Below, one piece after another: positions 24,942 to 33,476 of a stretch of 64,000 nucleotides of DNA (positions are counted from its first letter, which is position 1; every line of letters begins with the position of its first letter). The notes under the pieces are model-generated. The model ran no database searches and was not told the origin of the DNA. It was given only the letters and a program-made list of their open reading frames with translations. Source of the stretch: Streptomyces lincolnensis (GTDB lineage Bacteria > Actinomycetota > Actinomycetes > Streptomycetales > Streptomycetaceae); assembly GCF_021173675.1 (NCBI RefSeq), contig NZ_JAIHON010000014.1, positions 124,001 through 188,000 on the forward strand, written 5' to 3'. The position numbers and the translations under genes are program-made.

Positions 24942-25736
24942 GTGAACGGGGAAGTTGTCCACAGGCTGGGGGTTGTTCTGGGGGCGGTGCTCGTCCTCGG
25001 GTGGTTGGTGCGCCGGGTGGCGGAGGCGCGGGGCGAACGGAGGATACGGCGGCGGCTGGCCGCGGTGGTGGCGGTCGCGGAGGTGCATCGGGCCGGTCCG
25101 CGCTTCGAGGTGCGGGAGCTCGTCCGGCGGTGGCTGCCGGTGGTGTGCGTGGCGGCTGCCGTGTGGATGCTCGTCGGCGGTGTCATCGGCGCGGTGGTCG
25201 GACCGGTTGTCGCGGCGGGCCTGTGGCGGTGGCACCTTCGGCAGGCGGTGACCGGAGCCGCTCGGGAGACCGAGGCCCGTGAGGCCGCTCGGCAACTGCC
25301 GCTCGCCGCCGATCTGCTGGCCGCCTGCATCACGGTTGGCGCAGGGCCGGTGATCGCGGCGCAAGCCGTCGGTGAGGCTCTCGGCGGCTCGGTCGGCGAA
25401 GGGCTGGCGCGCGGCGCAGCGGAGGTACGGCTGGGCGGCGAACCGGGAGAGGCGTGGCGACGGCTCGCCGCGACACCGGGGGCGGGCGACCTGGCGCGGC
25501 TGCTGGAACGAGCCGATGTCTCCGGGCTGCCCGCGGCCGGGCCCGTCGCCCGGCTCGCCTCCGACGCCCGCGCCGCGTGGGCACGCGACGCGACGGCACG
25601 GGCACGGCGGGCGGCCGTGATGGTCACCGCGCCGGTGGGGCTGTGCTTCCTGCCCGCCTTCATCACGGTCGGTGTGGTGCCCGTGGTGATCGGGCTGGCG
25701 GGGGGAGCGCTGGGAGGCGGAGGGGGTGGTGGATGA
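24942..25736 (+). CDS. tadC: Tad pilus inner-membrane protein TadC
   Basis: 264 residues from GTG 24942, with AGGAGG at 5 nt. An N-terminal helix is followed by a paired hydrophobic region (about 60-85), a T2SSF domain (REAARQLPLAADLLAACITVGAG) and two C-terminal helices near 225-260. It is the partner of TadB in the pilus platform. The open frame extends further upstream through the CGGTT tract, but that part is low-complexity and has no start signal. A DnaA-box 9-mer falls in codons 5-7. Confidence 0.88.
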   Translation: MNGEVVHRLGVVLGAVLVLGWLVRRVAEARGERRIRRRLAAVVAVAEVHRAGPRFEVRELVRRWLPVVCVAAAVWMLVGGVIGAVVGPVVAAGLWRWHLRQAVTGAARETEAREAARQLPLAADLLAACITVGAGPVIAAQAVGEALGGSVGEGLARGAAEVRLGGEPGEAWRRLAATPGAGDLARLLERADVSGLPAAGPVARLASDARAAWARDATARARRAAVMVTAPVGLCFLPAFITVGVVPVVIGLAGGALGGGGGGG

Positions 25737-25826
25737 CGGGGGTGGGTCGGTCGGGAGTGCGTCGGTCGGCAGGGAGTCGGTCGAGCAAGTGGTCAATCAA
25801 CGGAACGGAAACCCACGGGGGTTGAG

Positions 25827-26117
25827 ATGAGCAGGGCGATGAACGAAGCGATGCGCACGGCGACGAACAGGGCAAGGAACAGGGCGACGAACACCGCGAT
25901 GTACAAGGCGGGATGGGCGCGGCTGCGTGCGCTGGTATGGGCGGTGTTCGGGGTGCGTGCGGCCCGGAAGGACGCGGGGATGGTCACGTCCGAGTACGCC
26001 ATGGGAATCGTCGCGGCGGTGGCGTTCGCGGTGGTCCTGTACAAGGTCGTGACGAGCGGTCAGGTCAGCGCGGAGCTGCAGGGCATCGTGAAGCGGGCGC
26101 TCGATGCGGGCGTGTGA
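25827..26117 (+). CDS. DUF4244 Flp-type pilin
   Basis: 96 residues. The segment DAGMVTSEYAMGIVAAVAFAVVLYKVV (residues about 49-75; quoted in parts as DAGMVTSEYAMG then a hydrophobic run) has the Flp-pilin layout: cleavage after the G/A-M region, Glu at +5 or so, then a single helix. This marks it as the major pilin of the Tad system. The first 45 residues are an unusual Asn/Arg/Ala/Met low-complexity leader built from near-repeats of ATNRARN. A later ATG could be the true start, so the leader length is uncertain. Confidence 0.82.
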   Translation: MSRAMNEAMRTATNRARNRATNTAMYKAGWARLRALVWAVFGVRAARKDAGMVTSEYAMGIVAAVAFAVVLYKVVTSGQVSAELQGIVKRALDAGV

Positions 26118-26532
26118 GCGGGGGAGAGGGGGCGGCGCGGGCCTGGGACGGGGATCGCGTCACCGCTCGGACTCCGGGTTCGTCACGATGGAGTCTGCCA
26201 TGGTGCTGCCCGCGCTGGTGATGGTCGCGACGGCCTTGGTGTGGACGCTGTTGGTGGTGGCCGCGCAGATCCAGTGCGTGGACGCGGCGAGGACCGGGGC
26301 CCGCGCGGCGGCCCGGCAGGATCCCGACGGTGCGGTCGTCGCGGTGGCCCGAGGGACGGCACCGCGGGGCGCGAAGGTCACCGTCGTCCGGGAGGGCGGC
26401 CAGGTCCGGGTCGCTGTGCAGGCGAAGCCCCCGCTTCTGCACGGCCTGCCGTTCGAGGTACGGGAGGAGGCCGTGGCCTCCGTCGAGGCGGCGCCCCGGA
26501 CCGCGGGTGAGACCCCGGAGGGGGTCGGATGA
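26104..26532 (+). CDS. TadE-family pseudopilin
   Basis: 142 residues. A basic leader ends at SDSGFVTMESAMVLPALVMVATALVW (residues about 23-48), the TadE pattern with an invariant Glu after the prepilin cleavage site. About 90 periplasmic residues follow. TadE proteins are minor pilins that prime assembly. The ATG at 26104 overlaps the pilin gene by 14 bp, and no other start before the cleavage motif is in frame. It is coupled to the next gene by ATGA. Confidence 0.83.
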   Translation: MRACERGRGGGAGLGRGSRHRSDSGFVTMESAMVLPALVMVATALVWTLLVVAAQIQCVDAARTGARAAARQDPDGAVVAVARGTAPRGAKVTVVREGGQVRVAVQAKPPLLHGLPFEVREEAVASVEAAPRTAGETPEGVG

Positions 26533-27080
26533 GGGCCGGTTGGAAGAAGGCGCGCTGGAGGAGGGCCGGTTGGCGGAGGGACGACTCCTCGGACCGTGGG
26601 TCCGCCACCGTCTGGAGTCTCGGGGTGATCGCCGTCTTCGGCGTGGTGTTCGTCGTCGTCCTCGCCCTCGGGCAGGCCGTGGTGAACCGGCATCGCGCCG
26701 CCGGCGGTGCCGACCTCGCGGCCCTCGCCGCGGCGGACCACTGGGCGGACGGCACCACGGGGGCCTGCGCCCGGGCGGACCGGGTGGCGCGGGCTCAGGG
26801 GACCCGGCTCGTGCGGTGCGTGCTCGTCGGCGAGACCTCCGACGTGACGGCGGCGGCGGGAGGGGGACCGTTCGTGACGGAGGTCAGGGCCCGGGCGGGA
26901 CCTCCGGGGCCGGACTCGGACTTGGCGTCGAACTCGGCCCAGGCGTCGGACTCGATCCCCGGGCAGGGCTCGGTCCCGGCGCAGGACCCGCTCCCGGCGC
27001 CGGAGCCGTCTCCGGCGGACGCCCCGGCCGCTGCACCGGCTCCCGCGCGGGTTCCCGCTCCGGCTCCGGTTCCTCCCTGA
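26529..27080 (+). CDS. Rv3654c-like TadE-like protein, proline-rich tail
   Basis: 183 residues with GGAGGGGG before the ATG. A basic leader, GSATVWSLGVIAVFGVVFVVV (helix about residues 24-45), then RHRAAGGADLAALAAADHW place it in the helicase/secretion-neighbourhood TadE-like family (TIGR03816 type). Family members are usually about 110-130 residues. Here the last 65 or so residues form a Pro/Ala/Ser-rich tail whose DNA is antisense to the helicase 3' end. It is the last gene of the tad operon. Confidence 0.8.
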   Translation: MRAGWKKARWRRAGWRRDDSSDRGSATVWSLGVIAVFGVVFVVVLALGQAVVNRHRAAGGADLAALAAADHWADGTTGACARADRVARAQGTRLVRCVLVGETSDVTAAAGGGPFVTEVRARAGPPGPDSDLASNSAQASDSIPGQGSVPAQDPLPAPEPSPADAPAAAPAPARVPAPAPVPP

Positions 27081-29571
27081 CCTGCTCTCCCGGCCTCTCC
27101 TCCGGCATTTCCCCCGGCTTCTCCCCCGGAGCCCCCCGCAACAACACCGTGAGCAGCCGTACCGCGCCCCTCTTGTGCAACGGGTCGTTGCCGTTGCCGC
27201 ACTTGGGGGACTGGATGCAGGACGGGCAGCCGGCGTCGCACTCGCAGGAGGCGATGGCCTCTCGGGTGGCGGTGAGCCACTCGCGGGCGGTGTGGAAGGC
27301 CCGTTCGGCGAAGCCCGCGCCGCCGGGGTGGCCGTCGTAGACGAAGACGGTGGGCAGCAGCGTGTCGGGGTGGAGGGGGATCGACACCCCGCCGATGTCC
27401 CAGCGGTCGCAGGTGGCGAAGAGGGGCAGCAGGCCGATCGAGGCGTGTTCGGCGGCGTGCAGGGCGCCGCCGAGGATCTCCGGGTTGATCCGGGCGGCGT
27501 CGAGCTGGTCCTCGGTGACCGTCCACCACACGGCGCGTGTGCGGAGCGTACGAGGAGGGAGGTCGAGTTTCGTCTCGCCCAGTACCTCGCCGGTGATGAG
27601 CCGGCGGCGCAGGAAGGAGACCACTTGGTTGGTGACCTCGACGGAGCCGTAGCAGAGGCGTCCGTCGCCCCAGGGGACCTCGATGTCCGTCTCCAGGATG
27701 GAGATCGAGGTCGTGTCGCGGGCGATCGTCGAGTACGAAGGGCTCGCCTCCTCGACCAGGGCGACGGAGTCCTCCACATCGAGGGAGCGGACGAGATAGG
27801 TACGGCCCTGGTGGAGGTGGACCGCGCCCTCGTGGACGGAGGTGTGGGCGGCGCCGGCGTCGACCGTGCCCAGCAGCCGGCCCGTGCCGGTCTCGACGAC
27901 CTGGACCGGTCGGCCGCCCTCGCCGCGGATGTCGGTGAGGTCGGCGGCCCGTTCCCGGCGGGTCCAGTGCCAGGCCCTGGTCCGGCGACGCAGCAGCTTC
28001 GCGGCCTCCAGCTGGGGGAGCAGTTCCTCGCAGGCCGGGCCGAACAGCTCCAAGTCCTCATCGGTGAGGGGTAGTTCGGCGGCAGCCGCGCACAGGTGCG
28101 GAGCCAGGACGTAGGGGTTGTCGGGGTCCAGGACCGTGGACTCCACGGGCTGCTGGAACAGCGCCTCGGGGTGGTGGACGAGGAAGGTGTCCAGGGGGTC
28201 GTCGCGGGCGACCAGGATGGCGAGGGCGCCCTGTCCGGCCCGTCCGGCGCGGCCGGCCTGCTGCCACAGGGACGCGCGCGTGCCCGGGTAGCCGGCGATC
28301 ACCACGGCGTCCAACCCCGACACGTCGATGCCGAGTTCCAGCGCGGTCGTCGCGGCGAGGCCGAGGAGTTCGCCGGAATGGAGGGCCTGTTCGAGGGCGC
28401 GGCGCTCCTCGGGGAGGTAGCCGCCGCGGTAGGCCGCCACGCGCCGGGCCAGGGAGCGGTCGACCTCGGCGAGGCGTTCCTGGGCGATCACCGAGATCAG
28501 CTCGGCGCCGCGCCGGGAGCGGACGAAGGCCACCGACCGGACGCCCTGCACGGCGAGGTCGGTCAGCAGATCGGCCGTCTCGGCGGTGGCCGTACGGCGG
28601 ACCGGGGCGCCCTTCTCGCCCTGCATCTCGGTGAGCGGGGGCTCCCAGAGGGCGAACACCAGTTCACCGCGGGGCGAGGCGTCGTCGGCCACCTCGACCA
28701 CCGGGAGGCCGGTGAGACGGCCCGCGGCGACCGAGGGCCGCGCGGCGGTCGCGGAGGCCAGCAGGAAGACGGGAGAGGCGCCGTAGCGGGCACACAGGCG
28801 GCGCAGACGGCGCAGCACCTGGGCGACGTGGGAGCCGAAGACGCCGCGATAGGTGTGGCATTCGTCGATGACGACGTACTTCAAAGAGCGCAGGAAGGAC
28901 GACCAGCGGGGGTGGGACGGGAGTATGCCCCGGTGCAGCATGTCGGGGTTGGTCAGGACGTAGTTGGCGTACTGGCGGACCCACTCGCGTTCCTCGACCG
29001 GGGTGTCGCCGTCGTACACGGCGGGGCGCACCGCGGTGCCCAGAGGTTGTGAAAGTTCCTTCACGGAACGGCACTGGTCCGCCGCCAGCGCCTTGGTGGG
29101 GGCCAGGTAGAGGGCGGTGGCGCCGCGGCCGTTGGGCGCCTCGGAGCCGTCCAGGAGGGTCGACAGGACCGGGACGAGGTAGGCCAGGGACTTGCCGGAG
29201 GCGGTTCCGGTGGCGACGACCACCGAGTCGCCGTCCAGGGCGTGCTCGGCCGCGAGGGCCTGATGGGCCCAGGGATGCGCGATACCGCATGCCTGCACGG
29301 CGGCGATGACCTCGGCTCGGATCCGGTCCGGCCAGACGGCATGGCGGCCCTCGCGCGGGGGCAAGTGCTCCGTATGAGTGATGCGCGAAGCCCGGCTCGG
29401 CCCCGCGGCGAGCCGGTCGAGGACCGTGCTCGGTGCGAGGCGGGACACGGGGTCCGCCGAGGGCTGATCGGATCGGTGATTCTTGGCCATCGGCACCGAG
29501 TGTGTCACCGGCGTGACGGACAATGGGACCAAGGCGTCGTGCACGCCTGCCGGTAAGTGATTGAATGCCAT
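26884..29571 (-). CDS. MrfA/YprA-type DECH-box helicase with DUF1998
   Basis: 895 residues. Walker A TGTASGKS is at 121-128 and DECH (VIDECHT) is near 243. Motif VI QQAGRAGR is in the second RecA domain. Near residue 800 a C-terminal DUF1998-type cluster reads CECDAGCPSCIQSPKC, the four-cysteine metal site of MrfA, a mitomycin repair helicase of B. subtilis. It belongs to the TIGR03817-type helicase that accompanies actinobacterial tad genes. The last 60 residues are a Pro/Glu/Ala low-complexity tail overlapping the converging tad gene. The chosen ATG (MAFNHLPAGV) has a weak site; ATG 29490 is an alternative. Confidence 0.9.
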   Translation of the reverse strand: MAFNHLPAGVHDALVPLSVTPVTHSVPMAKNHRSDQPSADPVSRLAPSTVLDRLAAGPSRASRITHTEHLPPREGRHAVWPDRIRAEVIAAVQACGIAHPWAHQALAAEHALDGDSVVVATGTASGKSLAYLVPVLSTLLDGSEAPNGRGATALYLAPTKALAADQCRSVKELSQPLGTAVRPAVYDGDTPVEEREWVRQYANYVLTNPDMLHRGILPSHPRWSSFLRSLKYVVIDECHTYRGVFGSHVAQVLRRLRRLCARYGASPVFLLASATAARPSVAAGRLTGLPVVEVADDASPRGELVFALWEPPLTEMQGEKGAPVRRTATAETADLLTDLAVQGVRSVAFVRSRRGAELISVIAQERLAEVDRSLARRVAAYRGGYLPEERRALEQALHSGELLGLAATTALELGIDVSGLDAVVIAGYPGTRASLWQQAGRAGRAGQGALAILVARDDPLDTFLVHHPEALFQQPVESTVLDPDNPYVLAPHLCAAAAELPLTDEDLELFGPACEELLPQLEAAKLLRRRTRAWHWTRRERAADLTDIRGEGGRPVQVVETGTGRLLGTVDAGAAHTSVHEGAVHLHQGRTYLVRSLDVEDSVALVEEASPSYSTIARDTTSISILETDIEVPWGDGRLCYGSVEVTNQVVSFLRRRLITGEVLGETKLDLPPRTLRTRAVWWTVTEDQLDAARINPEILGGALHAAEHASIGLLPLFATCDRWDIGGVSIPLHPDTLLPTVFVYDGHPGGAGFAERAFHTAREWLTATREAIASCECDAGCPSCIQSPKCGNGNDPLHKRGAVRLLTVLLRGAPGEKPGEMPEERPGEQVREEPEPEREPAREPVQRPGRPPETAPAPGAGPAPGPSPARGSSPTPGPSSTPSPSPAPEVPPGP

Positions 29572-29653
29572 CGCGGCTGGCGAACCGTCCTGGGGGCTTC
29601 AAGCCGAGGTGTCCCGAGGGGCGACCGCTCGATAGCAAGGTGCTGGAGGATCC

Positions 29654-29995
29654 GTGGACCTGTCCCTGTCGACCGAGACCATCGGCGATCGCACGATCGT
29701 CAGGGTCGGTGGCGAAATCGACGTATATACCGCGCCCAAGCTGCGCGAGCAGCTGGTCGAGCTGGTGAATGACGGCAGTTTCCACCTTGTCGTCGACATG
29801 GAGGGCGTGGACTTCCTCGACTCCACCGGTCTCGGCGTCCTGGTCGGCGGACTGAAGCGGGTGCGCGCCCATGAGGGCTCGCTGCGCCTGGTCTGCAACC
29901 AGGAGCGCATTCTGAAGATTTTCCGTATCACCGGCCTCACCAAGGTGTTCCCGATCCACACCTCGGTCGAGGAAGCGGTTGCGGCAACCGACTGA
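29654..29995 (+). CDS. bldG: Anti-anti-sigma factor BldG
   Basis: 113 residues from GTG 29654 with GGAGGA at about 5 nt. It is a STAS-domain protein with the phosphorylatable Ser57 in VDFLDSTGLGVL. As I know the family, it matches S. coelicolor BldG closely. BldG is needed for aerial mycelium and antibiotic production; unphosphorylated BldG sequesters anti-sigma factors. It is divergent from the helicase (82-bp gap) and lies upstream of its anti-sigma partner. Confidence 0.97.
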   Translation: MDLSLSTETIGDRTIVRVGGEIDVYTAPKLREQLVELVNDGSFHLVVDMEGVDFLDSTGLGVLVGGLKRVRAHEGSLRLVCNQERILKIFRITGLTKVFPIHTSVEEAVAATD

Positions 29996-30002
29996 CCACC
30001 GC

Positions 30003-30083
30003 TCCGGGCGTGGCGCAAGGGTCCACGCCCGGACGGCCGACGTTGAAACAAGGGGGTCCGGGCTTTCGGCAGCCCGGTCCCCC
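30003..30083 (+). terminator. Two attenuator-like hairpins between bldG and the anti-sigma gene
   Basis: Hairpin 1 pairs TCCGGGCGTGG with CCACGCCCGGA (30003-30033, 11 bp). Hairpin 2 pairs 30052-30064 with 30071-30083 (12 of 13 positions). They probably cause partial termination, giving both bldG-only and two-gene transcripts; such transcripts are reported for S. coelicolor. Confidence 0.7.
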
Positions 30084-30114
30084 GACCGCACGCCCGTAGT
30101 ACCGAGGGGGATGC

Positions 30115-30552
30115 ATGGCCACCGTTGAACTCCGTTTCAGCGCGCTGCCCGAGCACGTCAGGACCGCCCGACTGGTGGCGGCAGCGGTGGCGCGCAGGGC
30201 CGGGGTGGACGAGGCTGTCCTCGACGAGGTCAGGCTCGCCGTCGGTGAGGCCTGCACCCGTGCCGTCGGACTGCACCAGAACGGCGGCATCACCGCGCCG
30301 GTGAAGGTGCTGCTGATCGAGGAGGAGAAGCAGTTCTCCATCGAGGTCGGCGACGAAGCGCCGCGTCATGCCCCCGGCGACCGGGCCCCCGGTGCCGCGG
30401 GCGAGGACCCGGACGCGGAGATGGAGGAGGACGAGATGGGTCTCGCCGTCATCAGCGGACTCGTCGACGACGTGGAGGTCACGGCAGGGGAACACGGCGG
30501 GTCGATCCGGATGACCTGGCCGACCACACCGCCGGTCGCGGTGCTTCCCTGA
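30115..30552 (+). CDS. Anti-sigma factor, HATPase-like, partner of BldG
   Basis: 145 residues. The fold of RsbW/SpoIIAB anti-sigma kinases is recognisable: DEVRLAVGEACTRAVGLH (N-box region, residues about 38-55) and EMGLAVISGLVDDV (G1-like). Key residues are altered. The N-box Asn is Arg (GEACTRA) and the glycine-rich lid is reduced. ATP binding and kinase activity are therefore doubtful. The S. coelicolor counterpart, SCO3548, is reported to interact with BldG. An acidic insert (GAAGEDPDAEMEEDE) precedes the G1 box. Confidence 0.88.
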   Translation: MATVELRFSALPEHVRTARLVAAAVARRAGVDEAVLDEVRLAVGEACTRAVGLHQNGGITAPVKVLLIEEEKQFSIEVGDEAPRHAPGDRAPGAAGEDPDAEMEEDEMGLAVISGLVDDVEVTAGEHGGSIRMTWPTTPPVAVLP

Positions 30553-30580
30553 GGCTGTACCTTCCGTCTCCCGTCGCTTG

Positions 30581-30609
30581 CGAGGGCCCCTGCTCAGCAG
30601 GGGCCCTCG
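30581..30609 (+). terminator. Terminator of the bldG operon
   Basis: A perfect 13-bp GC stem (CGAGGGCCCCTGC and its complement) with a TCA loop is followed by TTGCATTTT. Confidence 0.88.
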
Positions 30610-30856
30610 TTGCATTTTCAAGAGCATTTTGAATTCGTGAAGGAATTCACGATCAATTTCTGATCAGTTGATCAGCCGATCGGGTGAAAATGCGTTCGAG
30701 GCGTTACCGGGATGCCCGCCGGTCTGATCTCCGATCTGATCTCCGGTCTGTCCGCAGGGTGTGGCAGATTCCGTTTACCGCGTACTGTTTTGATCAGGAA
30801 CAGATCTCTAGACTCCGTCCACATCTTGAGCTCAGCCCAAGCGTCAAGGAGGACGA
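30610..30856 (+). promoter_or_regulatory. AT-rich, repeat-rich leader of hppA
   Basis: This 247-bp gap is much richer in A/T than its surroundings. It holds CGTGAA-GGAA-TTCACG (30636-30651), two TGATCA palindromes (about 30661-30673) and a 12-bp near-tandem repeat (GGTCTGATCTCC, GATCTGATCTCC, 30721-30744). It should contain the hppA promoter and operators. The regulator was not identified. Confidence 0.5.
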
Positions 30857-33262
30857 ATGGCGGGGCTTTCTTCCCCAGATCAGCTTGACCACTCCACAGC
30901 CCTCGCGGCAGCGGTACTGACCGACGGCAACCGGGTCATGGTGTCGGTGATCGGCGTCGTGGCCCTGGCCGCCCTGGTGGTGGCCGGAGTCCTGGTACGC
31001 CAGGTACTCGCGGCGGGCGAGGGCACCGACAGCATGAAGAAGATCGCGACCGCGATCCAGGAAGGCGCGAACGCCTATCTGGCACGGCAGTTGCGCACGC
31101 TCGGCGTATTCGCCGTCGTCGTGTTCTTCCTGCTCATGGTGCTGCCCGCGGACGACTGGAATCAGCGCATCGGCCGATCGGTGTTCTTCTTGATCGGCGC
31201 GGCGTTCTCGGCGGCCACCGGTTATATCGGCATGTGGCTCGCCGTACGGAGCAATGTGCGCGTCGCCGCCGCCGCACGCGAGGCGACTCCGGCGGAAGGT
31301 GAACCGGAAAAAGATCTCACCGCCGTCTCGCACAAAGCGATGAAGATCGCATTTCGCACGGGCGGCGTCGTCGGCATGTTCACGGTGGGGCTCGGTCTGC
31401 TGGGCGCCTCCTGCGTGGTGCTGGTGTACGCGGCCGACGCGCCGAAGGTCCTGGAGGGCTTCGGTCTCGGCGCGGCGCTCATCGCGATGTTCATGAGGGT
31501 CGGCGGCGGCATCTTCACCAAGGCCGCCGACGTCGGCGCCGACCTGGTCGGCAAGGTCGAGCAGGGCATTCCGGAGGACGATCCGCGCAATGCCGCGACC
31601 ATCGCCGACAACGTGGGCGACAACGTCGGCGACTGCGCGGGCATGGCGGCCGACCTCTTCGAGTCGTACGCCGTGACGCTCGTCGCCGCGCTGATCCTCG
31701 GCAAGGCGGCCTTCGGCGACTTCGGGCTCGCGTTCCCGCTGCTCGTCCCCGCGATCGGTGTGGTCACCGCGATGATCGGCATCTTCGCCGTGGCACCGCG
31801 CCGCAGTGACCGCAGCGGCATGTCGGCGATCAACCGCGGGTTCTTCATCTCCGCGGCGATCTCGCTGGTGCTGGTGGCGGTCGCGGTCTTCGTCTATCTG
31901 CCGTCGTCGTACGCGGACCTCGACGGCGTCACGGACCGGGACATCATCGGGCACGCCGGCGACCCGCGGGTCCTCGCGCTCGTCGCCGTGGCGATCGGCA
32001 TCCTGCTCGCCGCCGTCATCCAGCAGTTGACCGGGTACTTCACGGAGACCAACCGCCGTCCGGTCAAGGACATCGGCAAGAGCTCGCTCACCGGCCCGGC
32101 CACCGTTGTCCTCGCCGGTATCTCCGTCGGCCTCGAATCGGCCGTCTACACCGCCCTGTTGATCGGCCTCGGTGTCTACGGGGCGTTCCTGCTCGGCGGT
32201 ACGTCCATCATGCTGGCGCTGTTCGCGGTGGCGCTGGCCGGCACCGGCCTGCTCACCACGGTCGGCGTGATCGTCGCGATGGACACCTTCGGGCCCGTCT
32301 CCGACAACGCGCAGGGCATCGCCGAGATGTCCGGCGACGTCGAGGGCGCGGGCGCGCAGGTGCTCACCAACCTGGACGCGGTGGGCAACACCACCAAGGC
32401 CATCACCAAGGGCATCGCCATCGCCACCGCCGTCCTGGCGGCGGCGGCGCTCTTCGGGTCGTACCGTGACGCGATTCTCACGGGCGCGCGGGACGTCGGC
32501 GAGAAGGTGTCCGGCGACGGCGCGCCCATGAGTCTGATGATGGACATCTCCCAGCCCAACAACCTCGTCGGGCTCATCGCGGGCGCGGCGGTCGTCTTCC
32601 TCTTCTCGGGGCTCGCCATCAACGCCGTGTCGCGGTCGGCGGGTTCCGTGGTCTACGAGGTGCGGCGGCAGTTCCGCGAGCATCCCGGGATCATGGACTA
32701 CAGCGAGAAACCGGAGTACGGCAAGGTCGTCGACATCTGTACGAGGGACGCGCTCCGGGAACTCGCCACGCCCGGGCTGCTCGCCGTGATGGCGCCGATC
32801 TTCATCGGGTTCACGCTCGGCGTGGGCGCGCTCGGCTCGTATCTCGCGGGCGCGATCGGTGCGGGCACGCTGATGGCGGTGTTCCTGGCGAACTCCGGTG
32901 GCGCCTGGGACAACGCCAAGAAGCTCGTCGAGGACGGCCACCACGGCGGCAAGGGCAGCGAGGCCCACGCCGCCACGGTGATCGGCGACACGGTCGGCGA
33001 CCCCTTCAAGGACACCGCGGGTCCGGCGATCAACCCCCTGCTGAAGGTGATGAACCTGGTGGCGCTGCTCATCGCGCCCGCGGTCATCAAGTTCAGCTAC
33101 GGCGACGACGAGAACCTCGGTGTGCGGATCACCATCGCCGTGCTGGCGTTCCTGGTGATCGCCGGCGCGGTCTACGTCTCCAAACGGCGCGGGATCGCCA
33201 TGGGTGACGAAGACAACGCCGACCGGAAGTCCAAGTCGGCCGATCCGGCAGTGGTTTCGTAG
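30857..33262 (+). CDS. hppA: K+-independent membrane H+-pyrophosphatase
   Basis: 801 residues with AGGAGG 5 nt before the ATG. About 16 membrane helices. The PPi/Mg motif DVGADLVGKVE is near residue 225 and the second acidic motif GDTVGDPFKDTAGPA is near 720. GNTTKAITKG carries Lys instead of the Ala of K+-requiring enzymes, which places this protein in the K+-independent H+-pumping class. It couples pyrophosphate hydrolysis to proton export and recovers energy from biosynthetic PPi. It is transcribed alone between two strong terminators. Confidence 0.96.
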   Translation: MAGLSSPDQLDHSTALAAAVLTDGNRVMVSVIGVVALAALVVAGVLVRQVLAAGEGTDSMKKIATAIQEGANAYLARQLRTLGVFAVVVFFLLMVLPADDWNQRIGRSVFFLIGAAFSAATGYIGMWLAVRSNVRVAAAAREATPAEGEPEKDLTAVSHKAMKIAFRTGGVVGMFTVGLGLLGASCVVLVYAADAPKVLEGFGLGAALIAMFMRVGGGIFTKAADVGADLVGKVEQGIPEDDPRNAATIADNVGDNVGDCAGMAADLFESYAVTLVAALILGKAAFGDFGLAFPLLVPAIGVVTAMIGIFAVAPRRSDRSGMSAINRGFFISAAISLVLVAVAVFVYLPSSYADLDGVTDRDIIGHAGDPRVLALVAVAIGILLAAVIQQLTGYFTETNRRPVKDIGKSSLTGPATVVLAGISVGLESAVYTALLIGLGVYGAFLLGGTSIMLALFAVALAGTGLLTTVGVIVAMDTFGPVSDNAQGIAEMSGDVEGAGAQVLTNLDAVGNTTKAITKGIAIATAVLAAAALFGSYRDAILTGARDVGEKVSGDGAPMSLMMDISQPNNLVGLIAGAAVVFLFSGLAINAVSRSAGSVVYEVRRQFREHPGIMDYSEKPEYGKVVDICTRDALRELATPGLLAVMAPIFIGFTLGVGALGSYLAGAIGAGTLMAVFLANSGGAWDNAKKLVEDGHHGGKGSEAHAATVIGDTVGDPFKDTAGPAINPLLKVMNLVALLIAPAVIKFSYGDDENLGVRITIAVLAFLVIAGAVYVSKRRGIAMGDEDNADRKSKSADPAVVS

Positions 33263-33290
33263 GCGGGTTCTTCCGAGGCCCAGTTCAAGG

Positions 33291-33330
33291 GGCGGGCGGG
33301 CGGCGCGAATTGACGCGCCGCCCGCCCGCC
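33291..33330 (+). terminator. Terminator of hppA
   Basis: A perfect 17-bp stem built from GGCGGGC units and its complement encloses AATTGA, 29 bp past the stop, followed by TTGTG. Confidence 0.85.
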
Positions 33331-33476
33331 TTGTGCGTGTGCGCGCCCTGGCCGTGAGCCTTCTCTCTCTTGGTGCAAATGGCTTCAATGATGGGCATAA
33401 GGGATGCTCGGCGTGAGGGTGTCGTCCCCTTGGCGTGTATGTTCCGGGGCCGAGAGCCATGGAAGGGACCAATCCG

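Noticed and set aside
25737..25826. GGTCGGTCGGGAGTGCG-like repeats before the pilin gene as an operator
   Set aside because: The units are irregular in length and phase, and look like low-complexity drift in a short spacer.
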